A program made the translations under genes and the position numbers. From the NCBI RefSeq assembly GCF_000224145.3, contig NC_020166.2:4058939-4122938 (forward strand): 64,000 nucleotides of DNA, in the 5' to 3' direction. Under the pieces are notes generated by a model. It was not told the origin of the DNA and searched no databases. It was given only the letters and a program-made list of their open reading frames with translations. This DNA comes from Ciona intestinalis (taxonomy: Eukaryota > Chordata > Ascidiacea > Phlebobranchia > Cionidae). This document shows, in pieces, positions 12,801-20,714 of the stretch. The stretch's first letter is position 1; each line of letters begins with the position of its first letter.

Positions 12801-15800
12801 AAACATTGTATAATAATCTCACCAACAGCACCAAGCACACTGTTTCTCATCATGTATGACTAGAGAAAAATAGCAAGTAAACAATTTTTGGAAAAACTAG
12901 GATTTAATGATAAAAATACAGCCATACAGGTACCTTGCTAAGAAGGAAAAGGACAAATTTTTAATATTGCCATAAATTTAATGGTTACACCTATTATCCC
13001 ATTTTATCCAACTCAAAATTCTACTAAATGTTTTGAACTGGAACCAAAAAAGTAGAAGTGTTAGATTTTAAGCTATGTTAATAACCCGAAGACTTTTATT
13101 TTAGACCACCCCAATTTTTAAGTAACTTTAGCAATATTATAAACAAATAACCCAAAATACTTACAACTTCCCTATAAGTTATAAATGGTCTTAACGTTTT
13201 CAACCTAAAGTCATGAATTATAAATTGTATAAAAACAAAACTAAACAAAACATTGAAAAAACATCTTACCTCCTCATCCATGCGAGGAAGCAGAAGACTG
13301 ATGTTTAAGAGCACTGCATCCGGAAGATAATAAGAAAGTTCAACGATGAATGAGCAGATGGTTTTAGTGGATGAGCTGTCACGAATAAAATCCCTTTCTG
13401 GTATATGACTGAGCTCCCTGGTTAAAAACATTATGAGCAATTTTTTCTTACTGTCAGTCTGTTAGCCAAGATTAAAAAGTGGATAAAATGGCCAAGTAAG
13501 TATGTAAATCAAAATCTCTATCATGGAGGATTATGTTACTTTGGTTCCTTAGCAATTCCGCAAATATGCAAAAGTTAATATTTATTAGTGGCTTTAAATA
13601 CAACACAGTTATAAACAGTTTACAAATTACCTTAGAACCTCAGATACAATTGACCTGCATTTATAAGTTGAAGCCCACATATGAACTGCTTCAGCCATGG
13701 GTGTGGCGGAGTGATCAAAATGTTGAAGCATCTGAACAACTTTCAAGCTTGCACTTAGTGACTGGTTGTGTCTGATGTAGAAAAAATATTAACTGTGATA
13801 ATATAATCTACATATATCAACACAAACAAATAAAACCACCAATAATATACTGCAATGATACTGCATACTGGATACTTCAGTTTCTACAGGAATCATAAAT
13901 AGTAAATATTATATATATATATTATATCAATTTCAACATAACACATGATATAATAACATTCATGCATCTAAGGTGAGCGGATTTATTAGGTTTGTAGGAT
14001 ATGGGGAGAGTGCAACGTACGTGGACATTCACTATGACATCATAAATAAATCATTAGATTCGAGCGGTTCATTGCACATGTTTATTTGTTTCTTTGTGAA
14101 ATTTTGCAACATAAACTTGGGATTTTGCCTGTAAACAGGCTGCCTTCCCAAAAGTTAAAATAAAAGAAATTTGCTCATTGAACAGGTTTATTATAAGAAG
14201 AACTTACTTTTTTATGATGCAGCCAAGTAGGTTAAGTACTGAAGATTTGACAAGTTTACTTTTCACCATGGTTGGATCTTCTAATATTTTGAAGCACAAG
14301 TTGCAAACAAGACTGTTAAACAAGGAACAGTAAACAAATGTTTAGTTTGTTATTGTTTTCGTCAAACGTGACTCACGAACCTCGTCAATTCATCCTCCAC
14401 TAACTGTGCATTCCATAATCGATGTATGTCCAAATCGAAAACACTCATTAGAATATGAACCGACCTTTGGCATTCACTCTCCCAGTCAATTCCTGAGTAA
14501 GAACATAAACGTATATTCACTGAGGCGACAACATACATAAATAATTATCAAATATTAATTAAAATAAATAACATTGTATTGACTGTAGGGTGTAACTGTC
14601 ACGACTTTTATGCAAAACATTATTTCGTTCTTTTTTTATCAATAAGCGTGTTTTTTTTCGCTTTTGTCAACTCTCTTGTTCTTCATTAACCAAAGAGACA
14701 AAACAAAATTCATTGATTCAACATAGCCAAACATTAAGTATAAAACATACTGCACTCATAATAAATAAATGAGGTTACCCAGAGCAGTTGAGGATTTGGC
14801 TTTTGATGATTTCTTATTTTTTGTTGTAGTAGAATTCTCCCTATCTTCTTTTCGTGAAAGAGATAAATATGAATCTATCATTTGAGTTAGAAGGTAAATG
14901 TTCATTTTCAAAGCATTGAGATATTTAGTTTGTAACGTTTCGTTTAGTTGATCATCAGCTTCAGCGTGAAGGAACTTGCTCAGTTCGTTTGTAAACAATT
15001 CGCAAACTGTAATAACATGTTTCTATTAGGTTAAAGAGGCAGACCAACACAAATCAAAATTTGTTTATACATTTGGGGTCCCTATAAATAGTGCATGTTC
15101 GCTAGTATGTCCACAATATTTACTACATAGTGGACATAGGGGACATAGTGAACATTGTGGACATACTGAATATTGTGGACATAGCGGACGTAGATGATAT
15201 AGTGGACATGCACTAATTAAAGAGACTGTACATTCCAGATTGGAAAATATAAATTGGTTAAAAATCCGCGCAATTTTCGCGGTATTACTAGCAATCCGCA
15301 CAAAAAATATCAATCCGCGCAAAAATATAATAAAGCGCGTAAAAATCGCTGCAAGATTTGATAACTTTTCCTGTTTGTAAATGCGCTTGGATAGAAACTA
15401 AACTAAACGGCTGAGGTTGAGAACTAGCTGCCTTTTTCTTACGTTCTCTCACGATTATGACGTATGTCTTTGTGTGTTTATGACTCTATCAGCCAACGTG
15501 CGTATGCCCACAGAAATAAAAAAGAGTAGAANNNNNNNNNNNNNNNNNNNNNNNNNNNNNNNNNNNNNNNNNNNNNNNNNNCAATTATATCGGGTGGAGG
15601 GGCGGGTGATAGCTTTGGTTCTTGTTGTTCCTGTTATTTATTTATTTATTTATTTACATTATAAGGATTACAAATACAAAACTGTAAGAGAAACAGATCA
15701 GTTGTTATTTATGTAGAACAGTATTTCTAAATCTCTTCATTTGTGCGATATTGTACAATAAGATATATATACGCTGAAATTTTATATTTATAAATATTTT

Positions 15801-18800
15801 TTTGTAATTTTTTTATATTTATAATTTTTCCTAATAAGATAAAAAAAAATATTATCAATTTTTTGATCAAACAATAATCTACAGAGCTGTACATGTTGAA
15901 AATCCTTTAGTTTTGCATTTTTTTAAAAATATTTATGTAGCTATATATATTTTTTATTTAGTTAGTTAAATAAAAATAGCTGTTTCATTTTTAATCGGTT
16001 TATAAGCAGAGGCAGACAAACCAAAATTATCGGGGAACAAATTAGGGATGTGCTGAAGTTGAAAAAGCTCGGGTTCGCCGAGCGCCGAGCTTCAACGAAA
16101 AGCTCGGCACGAGCCCGAGCCCGAGCTCCTATGACGTCATCAAGGAGAAAGGCGTACGAGAATGCGTTCCTATTCAGCCGAAAAGCGTCGCTAATCAAAA
16201 TAATACAGAACACGTGGTTTGCGGTTAAAGACGCGTCTCGTTTCGTAATTTCTACTGTTGCAAAATGTAAAATTCATACAAAAAGTATTTAATTAAAAAA
16301 ATATATATAATTGTTACAGCCAGTGGCGCAACTGGCAAGTTTCTACGCATGTTCATCTTGGATATGGTAACGGTTATTTACGTCAGAATAAACCTTTACG
16401 ATCGTTACATCACAAACGAGATTGTTGAAACTTTGTTGAAAACAATCGTGTTTCATTCGCTTCTATACAATCTGCAGTTTGTGTATAACCAACATAAATT
16501 GTAATATGATATTACAAAGTATCGTCCCGGCCGAGCTTGGACTGAAGCCAAAAAAACATCGTTTGATGGCACCACACGAGAAACAGAGTTTCATTACATC
16601 ATTTTTCACGAGAATAAATTCACAACGATTGCTTCGTTTGTTACGTGTGAAATGTATGCTACCGCATGCGTCTTCCTTTATTTCATACGCCGGCGCAGAG
16701 TGTAAAAATGTGACGTTGATACACGATGGTTTGATCTCGTGGTTGGGATACCGGCAAATTGCTGACGTTGAGATTCGTTACTTGCGAGAGAGCAAATTCA
16801 CAACGAACGAAAAACAATTAAAGAGAAAGCTACGCTGACCAGTCTCGTTATCTCTTAGTAGCTTCACTTTTTTTCATTTTTAATATTTTTCGCTCTCGCG
16901 TGCAACATTATAGCAATAGCATAAGGCTCGGCGCTCGGCCCAGTTTTCAGCCGAGCGTCAAAAAAGGAGACGCTCGGGCACGAGCTTTTGAGTTCGGGCT
17001 CGGCTCGGCACATCCCTACCGCCGGCATTGGCCGGATTTTTTAAAAACTTCCGGCGTGGGAATCCGGACTTTATTTACTTCGCCGGCCGCGTAACATTTC
17101 GTTTTATGTTAATGTATACATAAGTTATCTATTCGTGCAGTTCTGACGTAAAGAAACAGCTTAATATTGTCATAAATCCGGCATTTATGCGGAGACAATG
17201 GCAATTCTGACAAACATAACTAGCTAGGTCATAATACATTTGTGGTATTTCCTATTTGATTGCGCCATAATAGGGATTGTGACTAATGTAATACGTAACA
17301 AATAACAATACGAACCAATATTTCACCTCGTGTATGCTCGGAGAGTGTAGATCAGTGTATTACCGAATATAAAGCACAGACAATCTTAAAGCACTGTTAA
17401 ATTCCTGGTAATCATTAAAAAGGTAATTCGTTGCCCGTTGAAACGTGTAAGTGTTTTTTAACTGTGATTGGTAATCGCCGATTAGTTTTATGGTTTTATT
17501 AAACCAAAGAAAGCAATCCTAGTGAGTAGTAGAGGATTTCTTGCTTAACAAGCTTCTGGTAATAATTTAAATGTTGACCGGACAAGGTTTATCGCGCGTG
17601 TTATAAATAACACTATGCCGTATTATAGGGTTATAAACAAAACTTTAGTTTTACCGCCCAACTATTAGCCCTGTGACAGTTACGTGCGTGTTACACGTGG
17701 AAATCTTCGCGGCAATCAGACTTTGATCGGGAAAAGACGAAACATGATTGACACGTTTTTAATTCAATTCTGACGCTACGAAGGACCGCAGGAAAAATCG
17801 TTGGCTTTTATCCAAAAGCCTCATGTAGTCGTAATTGATGACATCATAAATAAATCATTACATTCGTGCGGTTTATTGCACATAGTGATGCACATTACAG
17901 AATTTCGAATTCGTAAGATTCGAACCCTTTTGTATTCGAATCTAAATACGGGATTCAGTATTCGGTATTCTGTTTAATGACGTCATCACACGTCATCTCA
18001 TATACTGCATTAACAATTTTTGAACTTTATTAATTTTGAAAAAAAATATTTTTGTGTTTGTGGGACTTTCGAGAGTAAACGTTTCGTAACGTCTTTTCAT
18101 AGCCTGCTATACGTTTCATCAAAAACTACCCAATAGTACAATTTTTGATCATTTTACATCTCATGATCCAACAAGGCTGCTATGAAAGAGTCAATAAACT
18201 GACTTTTGTGGGTAAAATTATTTTTTCCTATAAATATAAAAAGATTCGAAATTCTAGATTCGAAATAAAGTATTCTAGGATATCCTAGAATACCTAACTA
18301 TTCTGTATTGTGCATCCCTAATTGCACATGTTTATTTGTTTCTTTGTGAAATTTTGCAACATAAACTTGGGATTTTGCCTGTAAACAGGCTGCCTTTCCA
18401 AAAGTTACAATAAAAGAAATTTGCTCATTGAACAGGTTTATTATAAGAAGAACTTACTTTTTTATGATGCAGCCAAGTAGGTTAAGTACTGAAGATTTGA
18501 CAAGTTTACTTTTTACCATGGTTGGATCTTCTAATATTTTGAAGCACAAGTTGCAAACAAGACTGTTAAACAAGGAACAGTAAACAAATGTTTAGTTTGT
18601 TATTGTTTTCGTCAAACGTGACTCACGAACCTCGTCAATTCATCCTCCACTAACTGTGCATTCCATAATCGATGTATGTCCAAATCGAAAACACTCATTA
18701 GAATATGAACCGACCTTTGGCATTCACTCTCCCAGTCAATTCCTGAGTAAGAACATAAACGTATATTCACTGAGGTGACAACATACATAAATAATTATCA

Positions 18801-19898
18801 AATATTAATTAAAATAAATAACATTGTATCGACTGTAGGGTGTAACTGTCACGACTTTTATGCAAAACATTATTTCGTTCTTTTTTTATCAATAAGCGTG
18901 TTTTTTTTCGCTTTTGTCAACTCTCTTGTTCTTCATTAACCAAAGAGACAAAACAAAATTCATTGATTCAACATGACCAAACATTAAGTATAAAACATAC
19001 TGCACTCATAATAAATAAATGAGGTTACCCAGAGCAGTTGAGGATTTGGCTTTTGATGATTTCTTATTTTTTGTTGTAGTAGAATTCTCCCTATCTTCTT
19101 TTCGTGAAAGAGATAAATATGAATCTATCATTTGAGTTAGAAGGTAAATGTTCATTTTCAAAGCATTGAGATATTTAGTTTGTAACATTTCGTTTAGTTG
19201 ATCATCAGCTTCAGCGTGAAGGAACTTGCTCAGTTCGTTTGTAAACAATTCGCAAACTGTAATAACATGTTTCTATTAGGTTAAAGAGGCAGACCAACAC
19301 AAATCAAAATTTGTATATACATTTGGGGTCCCTATAAATAGTGCATGTCCGCTAGTATGTCCACAATGTTTCCTACATAGTGGACATAGTGAACATTGTG
19401 GACATAGCGGACATACTGAATATTGTGGACATAGCGGACGTAGATGATATAGTGGACTTGGACATGCACTAATTAAAGAGACCGTACATTTGTACCAAAA
19501 AAATTATTAGCCTATTGTACAAAAAAATAAACAAAACGGTAAAATGTACATTACCTTTTGTAAGAATGGTCCATGAAACTTGTTTTGTACTGACATCTAA
19601 CTGGATAAAATTTGTAACAACACTGTAGAATGCATCAAAATGTTGTGTGATATCTAAGCCAGCACTTTTGTGTAAGGATGGCTTGGCCTCTGGAAGTGTA
19701 AAGTGTCTTTAAATATACACACAGTCAATTTTATTAACTTGAATATTTCAAATGTAAGTATCCTCATTTTATTTTTATACCTTGTATTTTCACAGGAATT
19801 TTTCTTGTTGAATAAACTTCTTCCACATAATATTGTCCGGCTGTCCGTGAAAGCAGATCTTCACGGTTTGAAGGAATAACGAAATTAAAACTCGGCAT
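61..19898 (-). CDS. NCAPD2: Condensin complex subunit 1 (CAP-D2), complete, 30 coding exons
   Basis: HEAT-repeat subunit of condensin I, which compacts chromosomes in mitosis. Coding exons 5' to 3': 19781-19898, 19555-19689, 19029-19256, 18631-18742, 18458-18562, 13631-13771, 13270-13417, 12762-12859, 12289-12408, 11634-11751, 11242-11314, 10701-10882, 10228-10393, 9609-9717, 9108-9243, 8428-8537, 7765-7997, 7209-7361, 6600-6717, 6242-6308, 6073-6172, 5684-5814, 5148-5308, 4341-4518, 3633-3811, 2889-3072, 2079-2214, 1549-1617, 693-875, 61-179. The total is 4110 nt, 1369 aa, close to the ~1400 aa of vertebrate CAP-D2. Recognised by blocks such as DKQTESLIEKLCHRL, VKGHVSEMARCIVD and NPFRDN, all in the vertebrate order. 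All introns are GT-AG except one GC-AG. The left edge of exon 1549-1617 was chosen to keep phase and is the least certain boundary. The start is the first Met of an N-terminal exon that matches the family. Confidence 0.95.
413..570. mobile_element. Degenerate copy of the TA-flanked ~200-bp MITE (family A)
   Basis: Shows GTAAGATGGGACAGGTTTTC and a following TCCCATTTGGTAC segment, but the right end has decayed. It lies in the last NCAPD2 intron. Confidence 0.5.
2274..2370. mobile_element. Short palindromic MITE (family E)
   Basis: CATCTGGTATAAAAAACTTA and inverted TTATACCAAATGAGCCACTT face each other, as in the longer copy at 25626-25776. Confidence 0.55.
2447..2642. mobile_element. MITE family A, complete copy
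   Basis: Left TATAGTAGGGTGGGGTAAGA and right CTTCCCCCACCCTACTATA are terminal inverted repeats of about 25-30 bp around a ~140-bp core. The ends sit in TA dinucleotides, suggesting a Tc1/mariner-type TA target. Confidence 0.85.
3335..3580. repeat. 36-bp minisatellite in an NCAPD2 intron
   Basis: About five near-exact units of ACCAAAATGTAATTTGTAC + TATAAAAAGTAATTTAT, with degenerate units to the left. The period is a multiple of three, so it makes a spurious open frame repeating SNLYQNVICTIK. It lies about 50 bp from exon 3633-3811. Confidence 0.9.
3870..4161 (-). mobile_element. tRNA-derived SINE (family C)
   Basis: Contains CCGGAAAACAACAGTCGTTA, GCCAGCTTACGAAGTACGTA and the GTGTCTTGCCCCAACGACAC block, ending near AGGCAGGTGCGCTAACCAC, the remnant of the tRNA-like head. 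Confidence 0.75.
4341..10393 (-). CDS. NCAPD2: NCAPD2 exons 13-24: central HEAT solenoid (aa ~526-1080)
   Basis: Includes EIIEYLSNAINFVERFNDA, ITGMLEQIWNEDQKIRDAVV, KTVNVADNMIKLVAG, KQRKVSIQLLGMLA, FRYPDDHQLITTLTSLVV, VGGATADDADQEFIKNVLE, AVRVQQTASLALAKFML and IRANLTIAAGDLSVRFPNLL, ending in MIKVKGHVSEMARCIVDENE. All have clear counterparts in animal CAP-D2. Exon 6242-6308 is a short Lys/Asn/Glu-rich linker whose 5' splice site is GC rather than GT. Phases are consistent through all twelve exons. Confidence 0.92.
4560..4690. repeat. 17-bp tandem repeat
   Basis: Units of ATATGGTTAATTTATGG/A repeated about seven times in the intron after exon 5148-5308. Confidence 0.85.
5338..5402 (+). repeat. 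Short dispersed repeat (family D)
   Basis: TTTGGGTGAGGTCCTTAAGG then ACCTGGGATTTAGGCCAG. Matched closely at 55138 and, inverted, at 23150, 37475 and 63945. Confidence 0.6.
6878..7077. mobile_element. Inverted-repeat element of about 200 bp in an NCAPD2 intron
   Basis: Left GCCTTTTTCTGTTTGAAGCC and right GGCCTCAAACAGAAAAAGTC are inverted with few mismatches. The interior is A+T-rich with no gene. Probably a MITE; family not recognised. Confidence 0.65.
8190..8385 (+). mobile_element. SINE-like element with ATT tail (family B), diverged
   Basis: Shares ACAACTGTTGTTTTGTTGCT, ATATCCTGTCTTTTCATTTC and TTCGCTACCGTAACTGTAGA with the family; the tail is TTATTATA. Confidence 0.65.
8731..8836 (-). 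mobile_element. SINE family C, 3' fragment
   Basis: Only the non-tRNA end remains (GGGACAACGACAGTCGTTAT, ACCAAGTATGTTACTACGTG). Confidence 0.6.
9930..10209 (-). mobile_element. SINE family C, best-preserved full copy
   Basis: Read on the minus strand, it starts GGCGCTCTAGCACAGTTGGT (A-box-like) and has GGTAATGGTTCAAAGCTC (B-box-like) about 50 bp on, which is the internal RNA polymerase III promoter layout of a tRNA. The body ends at CGGCCATGTGTGG. This copy defines the family. Confidence 0.85.
10701..13771 (-). CDS. NCAPD2: NCAPD2 exons 6-12: first HEAT block and acidic linker (aa ~233-526)
   Basis: HEAT-type helices: VVQMLQHFDHSATPMAEA, then DAVLLNISLLLPRMDEE, SYMMRNSVLGAVGEIII, RDQFLDILYDHANLDVN with FVRSRALHVWLNLV, and LVRKVSVQLLEALLRKNPF. 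These match the order of the vertebrate protein. The last exon (10701-10882) is a strongly acidic, Glu/Asp/Lys/Asn-rich, presumably unstructured stretch where the vertebrate protein also has a charged linker. A 31-bp tandem repeat covers its 3' splice site. Confidence 0.9.
10881..10929. repeat. 31-bp tandem duplication over an NCAPD2 3' splice site
   Basis: ATCTAAAATTTAGGAAGT occurs at 10881 and again at 10912, so the TTTTAG acceptor of exon 10701-10882 is present twice, 31 bp apart. Confidence 0.85.
11849..12098 (+). mobile_element. SINE family C
   Basis: TTGGTGCCATGGCAATGTAG head, AATAGGTTCAAGGCTTTTGC B-box-like motif, then the GGGCAAGACACTTAACAGCA body. Confidence 0.8.
12100..12175. mobile_element. 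Solo transposon terminus (CAGTGGCGCAGCCAGG type)
   Basis: CAGTGGCGCAGCCAGGGGGC followed by GGGGGTTGTGAACCCCCCC and homopolymers. Ends of this form are common on animal DNA transposons; no partner end was found nearby. Confidence 0.45.
12537..12731. mobile_element. MITE family A, diverged copy
   Basis: ACTAGGGTGGAGGGAAAACG at the left and TCACTTTTTCCCCACTGT at the right, with the shared core (TTTACTACCAAATGGGACAA). Confidence 0.75.
14208..15006 (-). pseudogene. Second copy of NCAPD2 exons 3-5 (probable unmerged allele)
   Basis: Exon copies at 14779-15006, 14381-14492 and 14208-14312 repeat 19029-19256, 18631-18742 and 18458-18562 almost base for base, introns included. The only amino-acid change I noted is Thr versus Met in QLNETLQT/QLNEMLQT (base 14937 versus 19187). 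The repeated block spans about 14035-15235 and 17838-19491. If both copies were spliced, exon 5 (ending in phase 2) would join a second exon 3 (which needs one preceding base) and shift the frame. A gap lies between the copies. I read this as two haplotypes left side by side by the assembler, not a working exon duplication. Confidence 0.8.
15095..15215. repeat. Degenerate GTGGACATA tandem repeat, copy 1
   Basis: Repeats of GGACATAG(T/C)GG-type words next to NCAPD2 exon copy 14779-15006. Confidence 0.75.
15236..15531. other. Unrecognised sequence left of gap 1
   Basis: Contains short repeats of CCGCGCAA-like units around 15262-15345 (AATCCGCGCAATTTTCGCGG, AATCCGCGCAAAAATA), probably a transposon fragment. 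No coding exon was found. It has no counterpart at the equivalent place in the other copy, after 19491. Confidence 0.4.
15532..15581. other. Assembly gap, 50 N
   Basis: A run of 50 N, probably an arbitrary gap size joining two contigs. It lies between the two copies of NCAPD2 exons 3-5. Confidence 0.98.
15582..16042. other. Non-coding sequence right of gap 1
   Basis: A+T-rich with a TTTA microsatellite at about 15637-15656. No exon or complete transposon was recognised. Confidence 0.5.
16043..17018. mobile_element. hAT-like non-autonomous element with GC-rich subterminal inverted repeats
   Basis: Begins TAGGGATGTGC and ends GCACATCCCTA, an 11-bp perfect terminal inverted repeat of hAT style. 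Just inside each end are G+C-rich runs of GCTCGG/CCGAGC words (16067-16130 and 16924-17008) that are inverse to each other and could fold into a long hairpin. The interior is far richer in G+C than its surroundings and has a 119-codon plus-strand frame (16479-16838) that I do not recognise. No 8-bp target duplication is visible: the left flank is GAACAAAT and the right is CCGCCGGC. Termination may therefore differ, or the flank may be rearranged. Confidence 0.6.
17019..17874. other. Non-coding sequence between two hAT-type elements
   Basis: Starts with a GCCGGC-rich patch (17018-17095, containing CCGGCATTGGCCGG and CGCCGGCCGCG), then ordinary A+T-rich DNA. From about 17838 it is homologous to 14035 onwards. 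No exon was found. Confidence 0.5.
17883..18320. mobile_element. hAT-type MITE, 438 bp, with perfect 8-bp target duplication
   Basis: Left end TAGTGATGCACATTACAGAA; inverted right end TAGGGATGCACAATACAGAA, two mismatches in 20 bp. It is flanked on both sides by ATTGCACA (17875-17882 and 18321-18328). The homologous copy at 14071-14078 has a single ATTGCACA and no element, that is, the empty site. Eight-base target duplications with this kind of end are typical of hAT transposons. It has no significant open frame, so it is non-autonomous. It lies in the intron after NCAPD2 exon 5. Confidence 0.92.
18458..19898 (-). CDS. NCAPD2: NCAPD2 exons 1-5: N-terminal region (aa 1-233)
   Basis: Exon 1 begins MPSFNFVIPSNREDLL and carries QYYVEEVYS, matching the CAP-D2 N-terminus. 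Exon 3 holds LNALKMNIYLLTQMIDS followed by a Lys/Ser-rich linker. Exon 4 has GIDWESECQRSV and LDIHRLWNAQLVEDE. Exon 5 has LVCNLCFKILEDPTM and ends LLGCIIKK. In the family this N-terminal part contributes to contact with the kleisin NCAPH and the SMC2/SMC4 core; that role is known, not visible here. This set joins in phase to the exon at 13631-13771, skipping the second copy of exons 3-5 at 14208-15006. The intron 13772-18457 therefore holds that extra copy, an assembly gap and several transposons. Confidence 0.9.
19345..19465. repeat. Degenerate GTGGACATA tandem repeat, copy 2
   Basis: The counterpart of 15095-15215, with different unit arrangement and an added GGACTT step (AGTGGACTTGGACATGCACT). 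Confidence 0.75.
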
Positions 19899-20714
19899 AA
19901 TATTTTAATTTTGTATGCTGTTAAATAATATTTATTAAGACATAAACGACTTAGATTCGTAAACAAACGAAACGGTGTAGTGTAAGTTACTTTAAATCTG
20001 TTTGAATTTGCAACTATATTAAAATGGATGTTACGTATGTTCCCGCGCCGATCGTTGGCAAAGATTCTTCAATCTGTGCATGGGAAGTCGGAAGTTTGTA
20101 ATTACCTTAACGCTAATCTTCTGTAAAATTGATTGTAAAACTAGCTTATTGTATAAATTTCATAACCATTTTAAACGTTTGTTACCATACTGTTGTTATA
20201 CGTTATCTTTATTACAATTTTCTCCCTTATTCAATCCTACAGATCATCTGAAATAGTAATTGGTTAAAGTTCCCGCCAAAAATACTAATAAAATGCAAAT
20301 AAATAAATTAAGTTCGTTTAACTTTCAGAATATAGTATTAACTTTCTGTTCCTGAATTTTCGTAATGAAGTTTTTCCATTTGTCTGACTTACAGAAAAAC
20401 AAACAAACCTAAAATCCAATCACATACGTAATAACTCCTAAGCGTACACCAGATTGACTATGCCCTAAGTTTCCTAAATAGTTGGGATGCGATAAAACTG
20501 GGAAAGAAATGCTCTGTCTTGAAGCAGAGTTTGCCGAGTATGTTTGTATCTAATGTAACACATACATATAGTACTGCGGTGTGTCTTTGTTTGTATAAAA
20601 ATTGTATTCACAACAAAAAAAAACTTTAATAAATTTCTCTGCACAAAATATAAACAACAGTGGAATGTAGTAATGCAATCTCAAACTTATATGAAACAAA
20701 CTAAAACATTGAAG
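19899..20714. other. Intergenic region between DNAH2 and NCAPD2
   Basis: Holds the DNAH2 3' UTR on its right side and the NCAPD2 5' UTR and promoter on its left. No TATA box or initiator could be assigned with confidence. The spacing of about 0.8 kb is too large for the near-zero gaps usual in ascidian operons, so NCAPD2 probably has its own promoter. Confidence 0.6.
20625..20630 (-). promoter_or_regulatory. Candidate ATTAAA polyadenylation signal of DNAH2
   Basis: ATTAAA on the minus strand about 85 bp after the DNAH2 stop codon. No AATAAA was seen in the first ~120 bp. Confidence 0.4.

Noticed and set aside
16479..16838. 119-codon plus-strand frame as a transposase or gene
   Set aside because: No transposase motif or known family is visible, and it is too short; reported only as part of the element.
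14208..19256. True tandem exon duplication adding a second N-terminal segment to CAP-D2
   Set aside because: The exon phases are incompatible, a gap lies between, and the difference is at allele level.
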